DNA of 64,000 bases, taken from the NCBI RefSeq assembly GCF_000739775.1, contig NZ_BBJH01000002.1:186001-250000 (forward strand), given 5' to 3'. Position 1 is the first letter of the stretch, and each line of letters begins with the position of its first letter. The position numbers and the translations under genes are program-made. Below, piece by piece: positions 1 to 8,243 of this stretch. The stretch is from Paraburkholderia heleia NBRC 101817. Its GTDB lineage: Bacteria; Pseudomonadota; Gammaproteobacteria; Burkholderiales; Burkholderiaceae. A model generated the notes under the pieces. It was given only the letters and a program-made list of their open reading frames with translations, had not been told where the DNA came from and did no database searches.

Positions 1-336
1 ACGAGCGCCTTTGTGCTGTGCGCGAGCCTGGCCGCGATCGGCGGCGTGCTGACCGCGGCGCGCCTCGCTTCGGCGAGCCAGCAGGCCGGCACCGGCGACG
101 TCAACCTCAACGCCATCGCGGCAGCCGTGATCGGCGGCACGAGCCTGTTCGGCGGGCGCGGCAGCGCGTGGTCGGCGGTGCTCGGCATTATCGTGATCCA
201 GTCGATTGCGAGCGGCCTCACGCTGCTGAACCTGTCGTCGTCGCTGCGCTTCATGATTACGGGCGCCGTGCTGGCCATTGCGGTGATCGTCGATTCGCTC
301 GCCCGCCAGTCGCGCGTTTCGCATGGCCGCGCCTGA
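1..336 (+). CDS. Sugar ABC transporter permease, CUT2/RbsC type (C-terminal part, cut by window edge)
   Basis: The reading frame is open from the first base, so only the last 111 residues of a longer gene are present. The piece reads [17 protein letters not shown], then the conserved segment around [19 protein letters not shown] and a last hydrophobic helix. This matches the end of RbsC/XylH-type permeases, which carry monosaccharides or polyols across the inner membrane together with a binding protein and an RbsA-like ATPase. Those partners must lie upstream of the window. The gene is followed after 34 bases by a short-chain dehydrogenase and then an FGGY kinase in the same direction, so I infer a sugar-alcohol uptake and catabolism operon. 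The family call is firm. The substrate is inferred. Confidence 0.9.
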   Translation, partial: TSAFVLCASLAAIGGVLTAARLASASQQAGTGDVNLNAIAAAVIGGTSLFGGRGSAWSAVLGIIVIQSIASGLTLLNLSSSLRFMITGAVLAIAVIVDSLARQSRVSHGRA

Positions 337-370
337 GGCGCTCGAACCCGATCCAAGGAGAAAGTCACTC

Positions 371-1099
371 ATGTCTGAATCGATCAAGGGAAAGGTCGCC
401 GCCATTACGGGCGCGGCGTCCGGCATCGGCTTCGCGTGCGCGCGCGCGTTCGTGGACGAAGGCGCGAAAGTCGTGCTGATCGACCGCGCCGAGGACCGGC
501 TCGCGAAATGTTGCGCGGAACTGGGCCCTAATGCACTGCCGCTCGCCATGGACCTGCTCAATCCCGCGGACTATGCGGCCATGCTGCCCAGGATCCTCGA
601 TCTCGCTGGCGGGCTCGATATCTTCCACGCCAACGCGGGTGCGTATATCGGCGGCGAGGTGGCGAACGGCAATCCCGACGAGTGGGACCGCATGCTCAAC
701 CTGAACATCAACGCCGCGTTTCGCTCGGTGCACGCGGTGCTGCCGCACATGATCGCGCAGAAGGCGGGCGACATCGTTTTCACGAGTTCCGTGGCGGGCG
801 TCGTGCCGGTGGTGTGGGAGCCCGTCTACACGGCCTCGAAGTTCGCGGTGCAGGCGTTTGCGCATACCGTGCGCCGCCAGGTCGCGAAGCACGGCGTGCG
901 CGTGAGCGCGGTGCTTCCCGGCCCCGTGGTCACGGCCTTGCTCGACGACTGGCCCAAGGCGAAAATGGACGAGGCGCTGGCCCAGGGCAGTCTGATGCAG
1001 CCGAAGGAAGTGGCCGATTCCGTGGTATTCATGCTCACGCGGCCGCGCAATGTCACCATTCGCGACCTCGTGATCCTGCCTAACAGTGTCGATCTGTAA
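371..1099 (+). CDS. Short-chain dehydrogenase/reductase, probable polyol (ribitol-type) dehydrogenase
   Basis: A 242-residue classical SDR. It has the cofactor-binding glycine motif [15 protein letters not shown] near residue 15, the NAG-like motif HANAGAY, the catalytic serine in FTSSVAG and the YTASK catalytic tyrosine/lysine. An in-frame ATG lies 48 bases upstream at 323, but the ATG at 371 follows a clear ribosome site (AAGGAG, 355-360), so I chose 371. It sits between a CUT2 sugar permease and an FGGY-family kinase of the D-ribulokinase type. Oxidation of ribitol or a related pentitol to a ketopentose would supply that kinase. The SDR assignment is certain. The ribitol substrate is inferred from the neighbours only. 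Confidence 0.85.
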   Translation: MSESIKGKVAAITGAASGIGFACARAFVDEGAKVVLIDRAEDRLAKCCAELGPNALPLAMDLLNPADYAAMLPRILDLAGGLDIFHANAGAYIGGEVANGNPDEWDRMLNLNINAAFRSVHAVLPHMIAQKAGDIVFTSSVAGVVPVVWEPVYTASKFAVQAFAHTVRRQVAKHGVRVSAVLPGPVVTALLDDWPKAKMDEALAQGSLMQPKEVADSVVFMLTRPRNVTIRDLVILPNSVDL

Positions 1100-1116
1100 C
1101 CTACTGTCAACGAGCC

Positions 1117-2745
1117 ATGACCTCAAATGAGCAGGCCGGCGGCGCACGCCACACCGTCGGCGTCGACGTGGGCACGGGCAGCGCCCGCGCTGGCATTTTC
1201 GATTCAGCCGGGCGCATGGTGGCGTCGGCGAAACACGATATCACCGTGTTTCACGAGAGCGGCGCGATTGTCGAGCAATCGAGCACGCAGATATGGAACG
1301 CCGTGTGCCACGCCGTGAAGGAGGCGCTCGCGCAGGCTGCGATCTCGCCGGAGCGCATCGCCGGCATCGGCTTCGATGCCACCTGTTCGCTCGTCGTGCT
1401 GGGCGAGGGTGGCACGCCGCTGCCCGTTGGCCCGTCCGAAGTGGCCGAGCGTGACATCATCGTGTGGATGGATCATCGCGCCGTGGAGCAGGCCGGGCGC
1501 ATCAATGCCACGGGCCACGACGTGCTGCGCTTCGTGGGCGGCAAGATTTCTCCCGAGATGGAAACGCCCAAGCTGCTGTGGCTGCTGGAAAACCGGCCCA
1601 AGGTGTTCGCCGCGGCCTGGCAGTTCTTCGACCTGACCGACTTCCTCACGTGGCGCGCCACCGGCGATCTTGCGCGTTCCACCTGCACGGTGACCTGTAA
1701 GTGGACCTATCTCGCGCACGAGCGGCGCTGGGACGAGAGCTACTTCCGCACCGTGGGTCTTGGCGTGCTGGCCGACGAAGGTTTCGCGCGCATCGGTCAG
1801 ACGATCGTCGAGCCGGGCACGCCGCTCGGCAACGGGCTCACGCCGGAGGCCGCCGCGCAGCTCGGCCTGCGCGCGGGTACCGCCGTCGCGACGGGCGTGA
1901 TCGACGCGCACGCGGGCGGCATCGGCACGGTCGGCGCGCAAGGGCAGCCCGAGGCGTGCCTCGCGTATGTGTTCGGCACCTCGTCATGCACGATGACGAC
2001 CACGCGCGATCCCGTGTTCGTGCCCGGCGTGTGGGGGCCGTACTACGCGGCGATGGTGCCCGGGGCGTGGCTCAACGAAGGTGGGCAGTCGGTGGCGGGC
2101 GCGGCGATCGAGCGGCTGCTCACGATGCATCCGCTCGCAGCGCACGCCGCGAGCCGCGCGGCGAGCGAAGGCGAGTCGCTGCCGACGATGCTTGCCGGCC
2201 TGGCGGCTCAGGCTGCGCAGGGCGGGTCGGGCGCGGTGCGCCTCGCACACGATGCGGGCCTGCACGTCGTGCCGGAATTCCTCGGCAACCGCGCGCCGTT
2301 TGCCGATCCCCATGCGCGGGCCGTCATCGCGGGACTCGGCATGGAGTCGGACATGGCGAGCCTCGTCGCGCTCTATGTCGCGGGGGTCTGCAGCATCGGC
2401 TATGGACTGCGGCAGATCATCGAGGTGCAGGCCCAGGCGGGCGCGCCGATCGAGCAGGTCGTGATCAGCGGCGGGGCGGGCAGGCTCGACCTCGTGCGCC
2501 AGTTGCTTGCGGACGCAACGGGCAAGCCCGTGCTGGCCACTCACGCCGAGGAACCGGTGCTGCTGGGTGCGGCCATGCTGGGCGCCGTGGCTGGCGGGTC
2601 ATACGACAACGTGCGCGAGGCGATGGCCGCGATGTCGCAGATCAGCAAGGTCTACGCACCGGCCACGGGTGAGATCGCCGCGCTGCACGACGCGCGGTAC
2701 CGTGCCTTCACGCAGTTGCAGGACGTGGCGCGCGCGATCCGGTAA
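1117..2745 (+). CDS. FGGY-family pentulose kinase, D-ribulokinase type
   Basis: A 542-residue sugar kinase of full family length. The N-terminal phosphate-binding motif GVDVGTGSARAGIFD, the motif WMDHRA, a GVIDAHAGG segment and the C-terminal ISGGAGRLDLVRQLLAD are typical of the FGGY subgroup that includes human FGGY and yeast YDR109C, which phosphorylate D-ribulose. It starts 17 bases after the SDR stop, so the two are almost certainly co-transcribed. Together with the permease this suggests uptake of a pentitol, oxidation to D-ribulose and phosphorylation to D-ribulose 5-phosphate. Other kinases of the family use L-ribulose, xylulose or glycerol, so substrate testing would be needed for certainty. 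Confidence 0.85.
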   Translation: MTSNEQAGGARHTVGVDVGTGSARAGIFDSAGRMVASAKHDITVFHESGAIVEQSSTQIWNAVCHAVKEALAQAAISPERIAGIGFDATCSLVVLGEGGTPLPVGPSEVAERDIIVWMDHRAVEQAGRINATGHDVLRFVGGKISPEMETPKLLWLLENRPKVFAAAWQFFDLTDFLTWRATGDLARSTCTVTCKWTYLAHERRWDESYFRTVGLGVLADEGFARIGQTIVEPGTPLGNGLTPEAAAQLGLRAGTAVATGVIDAHAGGIGTVGAQGQPEACLAYVFGTSSCTMTTTRDPVFVPGVWGPYYAAMVPGAWLNEGGQSVAGAAIERLLTMHPLAAHAASRAASEGESLPTMLAGLAAQAAQGGSGAVRLAHDAGLHVVPEFLGNRAPFADPHARAVIAGLGMESDMASLVALYVAGVCSIGYGLRQIIEVQAQAGAPIEQVVISGGAGRLDLVRQLLADATGKPVLATHAEEPVLLGAAMLGAVAGGSYDNVREAMAAMSQISKVYAPATGEIAALHDARYRAFTQLQDVARAIR

Positions 2746-2764
2746 TGGCCTGACCGGTCGCGGC

Positions 2765-4033
2765 TCAGGCCGCCTCGCCGCTGCGCTGCGCGAGCGCGGC
2801 GGCGGCAGCCTCGCTCTGCGCGAGGTAGCGCAGCAGCTTCGTCACCATCACGACGACGGTGAGCGCGAGCAGCACGAAGAACACCGCGAGCGGCGTGAGC
2901 ACGTGCACGGAGACGAAACCGGCCAGCCCCATCATCGCCGCGGAAACGAGCAGCAGCGCGCAGCCCAGGATCGCGCTCGTCAAACCCGCAATGTGCGGGA
3001 ACAGCGAATTGCCCTTGGCCATCAGCGTGGGATACATCGCCCCCGCGGAGAGACCCATCACGAGTACGGGAACGGCAAGCGTCCACACGCGCAGGCCCAC
3101 TGTGAGCGCGAGCACGAGCATGGCGATTGCCGCGCCCGCCATCACGCGCGCGCCCACGCGCAGACGTTGCTCCGGAGTGGGCAGGCGCGGGCCGTGGAGC
3201 CGGTTCGAGAGGCCGCCCAGGAAATACATCAGGCCGATGCCGAGCGCGAGATAGCCGAAGAAGGTAGGCGGCCTGTGCAGCGTGTTCTGCACCATGAACG
3301 GCCCGACGACGTTGAAGACGAGCAGGATGCTGTAGCACAGGCCCTGGGCGAGAAAGCAGCTCTGGAACACCGGGCTCGCGAGCACCTTGCCCGCATTCGC
3401 GACGAGCGTGCGCGGTTCCAGATGCACCGGCTGCCGCAAGGTCTCGCGAAAGCGCCACAGCAGCGCCCACATCGCGAGCGAGTAGACGAGCAGGAACACG
3501 AGGCAGGCCTTCCAGCCGAACAGCTCCTGCAGATGCGCGCCGATCACCGGCGCGATGATCGGCGCGAGCCCCCATGTAATCGACATGTAGGTGAACGCGT
3601 GCATGAGCGCGGTGCCCACGAACGAGTCGGTGATGATGGCTTTTGCGAGCAGATTGGTCGCGGCGATGCCGAAGCCCTGCAGGCAGCGCGCCAGCACGAA
3701 GGTTTCCAGGTTCGGCGCGGCCAGCGAAAGCAGGCAGCCGATCGTGTACACCACGAGGCCGAAGGCCAGCACGCGCTTGCGCCCGAGGGCGTCGGAAATC
3801 GGCCCGAAGATGAGTTGGCCCAGCGCGTAGGCGGCCAGATAACCGGACACGCTCGACTGGATCGCCTGCGGCGAAGTCGCGAAGTAGCGCGCCATGGCCG
3901 GCAGCGCGGGCACGTAGATGTCGATGGCGAGCTGTCCGGCGGAGGCGAACAGGCAGATCAGGAACAGCAGGAAGCGCGGCGAGTTCGCCGGGCGCGCGGC
4001 GGTGGCTGGACGTTCGGGCAGAGCGTGGGTCAT
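2765..4033 (-). CDS. Bcr/CflA-family MFS drug-resistance exporter
   Basis: An integral membrane protein of 422 residues with about 12 hydrophobic segments. The loop between helices 2 and 3 carries the MFS signature GPISDALGRKRVL. The opening segment, around IDIYVPALPAMARYF, is typical of the Bcr/CflA group, which exports drugs such as bicyclomycin, chloramphenicol or sulfonamides by proton antiport. The frame stays open another 29 codons upstream, but that stretch is arginine- and proline-rich and unlike the family, so the methionine at 4033 is preferred. No strong ribosome site is visible at either start. It converges with the pentulose kinase gene across 19 bases and is probably a single-gene unit. 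The substrate is unknown. Confidence 0.85.
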   Translation of the reverse strand: MTHALPERPATAARPANSPRFLLFLICLFASAGQLAIDIYVPALPAMARYFATSPQAIQSSVSGYLAAYALGQLIFGPISDALGRKRVLAFGLVVYTIGCLLSLAAPNLETFVLARCLQGFGIAATNLLAKAIITDSFVGTALMHAFTYMSITWGLAPIIAPVIGAHLQELFGWKACLVFLLVYSLAMWALLWRFRETLRQPVHLEPRTLVANAGKVLASPVFQSCFLAQGLCYSILLVFNVVGPFMVQNTLHRPPTFFGYLALGIGLMYFLGGLSNRLHGPRLPTPEQRLRVGARVMAGAAIAMLVLALTVGLRVWTLAVPVLVMGLSAGAMYPTLMAKGNSLFPHIAGLTSAILGCALLLVSAAMMGLAGFVSVHVLTPLAVFFVLLALTVVVMVTKLLRYLAQSEAAAAALAQRSGEAA

Positions 4034-4247
4034 GACAGCGTGAACAGGGCGGATTCCGGTGCGGCGGCGCGGGGGGCGATCGGGCTGCCTCTTCGGCAGG
4101 CATGTTCGAATCACGAACACAGTGTCCGGCGCGACGCGTAGGCGCGTATTGTGCCCGTTATCGCCGGATTCCGTGCGACGCCCCTCTCAGGCGCGACGCT
4201 TGCTGGCCATCCGCATATCTCGCCCTGGATAGCCCCGGAGTGCCGAC

Positions 4248-4511
4248 ATGCCAGAGAAAAGGCCGAAAGAGGCCGTGCGCCGCCCGACCAGCGCACAAGA
4301 CTACGACGTCTTCTGCGGCGAGCAGATCGACGGCGCGGGCCGCTACTATGGATTGCTGCGGATTCGCCGCAAGACCGATGGGCGGCTCATCTATCCGTTC
4401 GACGGCTGTCCGCGCCCGGGGCCGTGCGCAACGGGACCGCTCGCCAGGCAACAGGCACTCACGCTCGCGGACGAGCTGATTCGTGCGGACATTGCCATGC
4501 CCGAAGGGTGA
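4248..4511 (+). CDS. Small conserved protein, DUF6723-like
   Basis: An 87-residue soluble protein. The core runs YDVFCGEQIDGAGRYYGLL, then a charged RRKTDGRLIYPFDG stretch, then a C-terminal helix with alanine and leucine. This resembles a small family restricted to Burkholderiaceae that I know as DUF6723; I cannot verify the match here. There is no signal peptide and no membrane segment. The gene stands alone between the exporter, which points away, and the cysteine desulfurase downstream. Function is unknown. The coding call rests on the family-like core and the codon bias. Confidence 0.7.
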   Translation: MPEKRPKEAVRRPTSAQDYDVFCGEQIDGAGRYYGLLRIRRKTDGRLIYPFDGCPRPGPCATGPLARQQALTLADELIRADIAMPEG

Positions 4512-4680
4512 GTCGGGACTGCGGGCCGAAGGCGCAGGGTATGCCGAGAATTTCATTTCGCGATAAGCCAGTCGAGGAGAAATGAATACTCCGACCTTTG
4601 GAGAATCCGCCTGTTTTTGGAACCATTTTTTAGCGCCCGACGCGTAGCATTTTCGCCATTCCGTTGTGCGAGAAACGAAG

Positions 4681-5847
4681 ATGAGCGAGAAGGGCGATTT
4701 GCGTTACTTTGACTACGCCGCGACTACTCCTGCGGACCCGCGGGTGATCGAGGCGATGTTCGGCTGTCTGGGCATGGAAGGCGATTTCGGCAACCCCGCC
4801 TCCAGTTCGCATGGCGCGGGCCAGCGGGCGCGCCGGCTCGTCGAGCAGGCGCGCAAGGACGTGGCGGCGCTCATCGGCGCCGATGCCGAGGAGATCGTCT
4901 GGACTTCCGGCGCGACCGAGTCGAACAATCTTGCGCTCAAGGGCTACGCGGACCGCGCGACGCAAAAGCGCCATCTCATCACGAGCCAGCTCGAGCACAA
5001 GGCCATTCTCGACACGATGACGAGCCTCGAAGCGCGCGGCATGGCCGTCACGCGGCTCGCACCGGACGCGCACGGCGAAATCACGGCAGGGGCCGTGGCC
5101 GCCGCGCTCACGCCCGACACCGGTCTCGTCTCGCTCATGCTGGTCAACAACGAACTGGGCACGCTCACAGACATCGCGGCGATTGCGCGCGTGGTGCATG
5201 CCGCCGGCGCGCTGCTGCACGTCGATGCGGCGCAGGCGCTCGGCAAGACGCCCATCGACGTGAAGGCAATGGGCATCGACCTGCTCTCGATGTCGGCGCA
5301 CAAGGTGTACGGGCCGAAGGGCATCGGCGCGATCTATGTGAGCCGCGAGGCGTTCGAGCGCATCGCGCCGCAAATGCACGGCGGCGGTCACGAGCGCGGT
5401 CTGCGCTCGGGCACGCTGGCCACGCATCAGATCGTCGGCATGGGTGTCGCGTGCGTGATTGCGCGCGAGGCGCTGCAAGCGGACAGCGAGCGCATCGCAC
5501 GCCTCGCGGAGCGCCTGCTGGCCGAGGTGCTCGCGTTGCCGGGCGTCACGCTCAACGCCGCGCGCGCGAGGCGCATTCCCCATACGCTGAGCCTCACGAT
5601 CGATCTGCCGGGCTTCTTCCCGTTCCTGCTGACCGGCGACCTCGCGATCTCGTCGACGTCGGCCTGCAACTCGGCGGCGGGCACGCCCTCGCACGTGCTC
5701 ACGGCCATCGGGGTCGGCGAAGAAGCGGCAAACCGCACGGTGCGCCTGAGCCTCGGGCGCTTCACGAAGACAGAAGACGTCGATTTCGCGGTGGAGTGCA
5801 TTCGTCGCGCCGTGGCGCCATGTCTGCCGGCTGCGGCAGCCGCTTGA
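4681..5847 (+). CDS. Cysteine desulfurase, NifS/IscS-like (solitary)
   Basis: A 388-residue PLP enzyme of aminotransferase class V that removes sulfur from L-cysteine as a protein persulfide. Visible features are the opening DYAATTPADP, the histidine in QLEHKAI (residue 106), the PLP lysine in SAHKVYGPKG (residue 208) and the active-site cysteine in STSACNSAAG (residue 329). A GTG 15 bases upstream (4666) is an alternative start; neither start has a strong ribosome site. No iscU, iscA, iscR or suf gene is nearby, so it is not the main Fe-S operon. It may donate sulfur to another acceptor. A MoaD-like sulfur-carrier candidate lies about 2 kb downstream, but a functional link is only inference. 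Confidence 0.88.
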   Translation: MSEKGDLRYFDYAATTPADPRVIEAMFGCLGMEGDFGNPASSSHGAGQRARRLVEQARKDVAALIGADAEEIVWTSGATESNNLALKGYADRATQKRHLITSQLEHKAILDTMTSLEARGMAVTRLAPDAHGEITAGAVAAALTPDTGLVSLMLVNNELGTLTDIAAIARVVHAAGALLHVDAAQALGKTPIDVKAMGIDLLSMSAHKVYGPKGIGAIYVSREAFERIAPQMHGGGHERGLRSGTLATHQIVGMGVACVIAREALQADSERIARLAERLLAEVLALPGVTLNAARARRIPHTLSLTIDLPGFFPFLLTGDLAISSTSACNSAAGTPSHVLTAIGVGEEAANRTVRLSLGRFTKTEDVDFAVECIRRAVAPCLPAAAAA

Positions 5848-5860
5848 ACCTGATTCGCGC

Positions 5861-6769
5861 TTAACCGGACCCGGCGAGAAAGAGGCGGATTTCATCGCCG
5901 AGCCAGTCACGCACGGCGCGCACCTTGGGGTCGTCGCGGCTGCCGATGCGGTAGACGAGATCGTGGCCGCGCTCGGACTCGAGACGCAACTGCGGGAACG
6001 GCGCGACGAGCCGGCCGGCGGCGATGTCGTCCGCCACGATCACGCTGCGCCCCAGCGCGACGCCTTCGCCGCGGATCGCCGCCTCGATCGCGAGGCTCCC
6101 ATGGCTGTAGGCCGTGCCGCGATCGCTGCGCACGCCGCTCAATCCCGCCAGCGCCAGCCATTGCTCCCAGTTCGCGAGCATGCCGCCCTCGTGCAGCAAG
6201 GTGCAGCGCGCGAGACTCTCGACCGATGCCATGCCGCCCATCTTCGCCCGATATTCAGCACTGCAGACTGGCGTCACGGTCTCGTCGAGAATGCGCTCGG
6301 CCAGCACGCGCGGATAGCGTCCGCTGCCGTAGCGAATCGCCACATCCACATCCGAGTCGTTGAGATCCACGTATTTGTCGGTCACGTCGAGGTGGACGTC
6401 GAGTTCCGGATGGCGCGCCTTGAGGCGATGCAGGCGCGGCGCGAGCCAGCGGTTCGCAAAGGACACGCTGGCGTTGATCTTCAGGCGCGAGACGCTGTCT
6501 CGCGTGCGCAGGCGCTCGGACTCCTTGGTCAGTTCAGCAAGCGCGCGGTTCACGGCCAGCAGGAATTCGGCGCCCGCCTCGGTCAGGACGATACGCCGCG
6601 TGAGGCGCTGGAACAGCGCCACGCCCAGATGGCTTTCGAGCGTCTTGATGTGCCGGCTCACGGCGCCGTGCGTGACGTGCAGTTCCTGTGCCGCCAGCGT
6701 CATGCTGAGAAGCCGCCCGGTGGCCTCGAAGGCGCGCAGGGTTTGCAGCGGGGGAAGGCGGTCGAACAT
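5861..6769 (-). CDS. LysR-family transcriptional regulator, GcvA-like
   Basis: The N-terminal helix-turn-helix covers LPPLQTLRAFEATGRLLS through VTHGAVSRHIKTLE, followed by the LysR substrate-binding domain with NASVSFANRWLAPRL. The GcvA-like subgroup is recognised by this opening and by the DVAIRYGSGRYP segment. The frame is open to an ATG at 6811, but that ATG overlaps a TATAAT-like -10 element (6810-6815), so translation more likely begins at the methionine at 6769. This gives 302 residues, close to GcvA. The gene ends 13 bases from the desulfurase gene, convergently. It points away from the membrane-protein gene at 6948, which could be its target; that is inferred from position only. Confidence 0.87.
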   Translation of the reverse strand: MFDRLPPLQTLRAFEATGRLLSMTLAAQELHVTHGAVSRHIKTLESHLGVALFQRLTRRIVLTEAGAEFLLAVNRALAELTKESERLRTRDSVSRLKINASVSFANRWLAPRLHRLKARHPELDVHLDVTDKYVDLNDSDVDVAIRYGSGRYPRVLAERILDETVTPVCSAEYRAKMGGMASVESLARCTLLHEGGMLANWEQWLALAGLSGVRSDRGTAYSHGSLAIEAAIRGEGVALGRSVIVADDIAAGRLVAPFPQLRLESERGHDLVYRIGSRDDPKVRAVRDWLGDEIRLFLAGSG

Positions 6770-6809
6770 GGAGCCGGGTGCGTGCATGACGTGTGAGTTT
6801 TGCTCACGC

Positions 6810-6836
6810 ATTATATGACGACAAATGGTTTGTCAG
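6810..6836 (-). promoter_or_regulatory. Possible promoter of the LysR gene
   Basis: On the minus strand a CTGACA element (6831-6836) is followed after 15 bases by a perfect TATAAT (6810-6815). The spacing is two bases short of ideal. If used, transcription would begin near 6803, downstream of the outermost ATG. That supports the shorter protein start at 6769. Confidence 0.4.
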
Positions 6837-6947
6837 CCGCGTTGACGGGCTTCAATATGAGCATCGAGCCGCAGGACGTAACCTGACCAGGACCACGCCC
6901 GCGGCGCATTCCTGAAGGTTGGCATTCTCCGCACCGCGTCGCTCATC

Positions 6948-7751
6948 ATGGATCTTCTGCTTTTCAAGCTCGTCGTTACGCCGTTGTTGTTGATGGCCGC
7001 CAGTCTCGCCGCCCGCCGTTGGGGCGAAGCGGTCGGCGGGTTGCTGGTGGGGCTGCCGCTCACATCGGGGCCGGTCTCCGTTTTTCTCGCGCTGGAGCAC
7101 GGACCGGCGTTCGCCGCGCGGGCTACCGCGGGATCGCTCGTCGCAACGGCTGCGCAGGCGGCGTTTTGCGTCGTTTATTGCAGGGCCGCGGCGCGCGGAT
7201 GGAAGGTGGCGCTGGCGGCCGCAGGCGGGACGTTCGCCCTCGTGGCCCTCGTGCTGCAATGGAGCGCGCTGCCTGCCAACGGTCTTTATCTCTTCGCCAT
7301 TCTGGCCATCGCCCTGGCGCTCAACCTGATTCCCAACAAGCCGGCAAGAACGGCGCGGCTCACGCCGCCGTGGTGGGATTTGCCGTCGCGCATGGCGCTC
7401 ATTGCCGGCCTCGTCGTGAGCGTCACACTGATCGCGCCTTACGTCGGACCCGAGGCGAGCGGCGTGCTCGCGTCGTTCCCGTTCATGGCGATCATCCTCG
7501 CGGTGTTCGCGCACCGCCTGATCGGTCATGAAGCCGCGCAGCAACTGATGCGCGGCATGACCACAGGACTGCTGGGTTTCGCGTCGTTCTTCTTCGTGCT
7601 GAGCCTCACGCTCACGCGCTGGAACCTGCTGGCGGCCTACGGGACCGCGATTCTCTGCGTGCTCACGATCCAGGCGTTTTCCTTGTACCGCATGCGTCTG
7701 CCGACACCGTGCCTGCGCGGCAAGTCCAGGGCCGAAGGCAGCGCGCCGTAA
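6948..7751 (+). CDS. Conserved multi-pass inner-membrane protein of unknown function
   Basis: A 267-residue hydrophobic protein with about eight transmembrane segments. It opens with MDLLLFKLVVTPLLLMAASL, has a glycine-rich GGLLVGLPLTSGPVSVFLA after helix 1, and a second similar glycine/proline segment SGVLASFPFMAIILAVFAH in the C-terminal half. The resemblance of these two halves hints at an internal duplication, as in small transporters, but I cannot assign a family. It diverges from the LysR gene, with 178 bases between the start codons. There is no signal for a cytoplasmic domain; the last 25 residues are polar. Function unknown. Confidence 0.7.
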   Translation: MDLLLFKLVVTPLLLMAASLAARRWGEAVGGLLVGLPLTSGPVSVFLALEHGPAFAARATAGSLVATAAQAAFCVVYCRAAARGWKVALAAAGGTFALVALVLQWSALPANGLYLFAILAIALALNLIPNKPARTARLTPPWWDLPSRMALIAGLVVSVTLIAPYVGPEASGVLASFPFMAIILAVFAHRLIGHEAAQQLMRGMTTGLLGFASFFFVLSLTLTRWNLLAAYGTAILCVLTIQAFSLYRMRLPTPCLRGKSRAEGSAP

Positions 7752-7915
7752 CGGCGGGCTTGGCTTGCGGCGGGTCGAGCCGTTCTCGCCGCGCTTGCTG
7801 CGCCGCATCGCAGGACAACCTGGCATCCGGGCTCCCGTATCGTCTCGAAGCCCCTTGCAAATGGCCTAAACTACAGAACCGGCGGACGCGGCCACTTCCG
7901 CGCCGCCGGACCGCC

Positions 7916-8185
7916 ATGGCGCACCTCTTCTTTGCAGCTTCGATTCAGCGGCACGTCGCGACGCCCGAGCGCGAGATCGACGCGCGCACGCTTCGCGAGG
8001 CGTTCGATGCCGTGTTTGCCGAGCAGCCTCGTTTGCGCGGCTATATCCTCGACGATCAGGGCGCCTTGCGTAAACATCTGGCCGTGTTCGTGGACGGCAT
8101 TCGTCTGCGCGACCGGGAGCATTTGAGCGACCCGCTCGGCGAGCAGAGCCGGGTGTACGTCGTGCAGGCGCTGTCCGGCGGATGA
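7916..8185 (+). CDS. MoaD/ThiS-like ubiquitin-fold protein ending in Gly-Gly
   Basis: An 89-residue protein with the pattern of a beta-grasp sulfur carrier: a first strand LFFAASIQRHV, a helix LREAFDAVFAEQPRLRGYI, strand LAVFVDGIRLRD, strand RVYVVQALSGG, and a C-terminal Gly-Gly exactly at the end. In MoaD and ThiS this diglycine is adenylated by an E1-like enzyme and turned into a thiocarboxylate. No moaE, moaA, thiG or E1-like gene is nearby. The next gene, 58 bases downstream, encodes a BNR beta-propeller, suggesting a two-gene unit. The ATG at 7916 is the only start that gives the fold without a long unstructured leader. Biological role unknown. Confidence 0.8.
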   Translation: MAHLFFAASIQRHVATPEREIDARTLREAFDAVFAEQPRLRGYILDDQGALRKHLAVFVDGIRLRDREHLSDPLGEQSRVYVVQALSGG

Positions 8186-8243
8186 GCCGCCACTTTGCAT
8201 GGGACCGGAGCGCTGACTCCGGGTCGACAGGAGGGCAAGCGAG

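Noticed and set aside
2507..4141. Long plus-strand open frame opposite the Bcr/CflA exporter
   Set aside because: Composition is typical of antisense shadow in GC-rich DNA (Arg, Glu, His, Gln), with no domain, and it overlaps the kinase end and the exporter.
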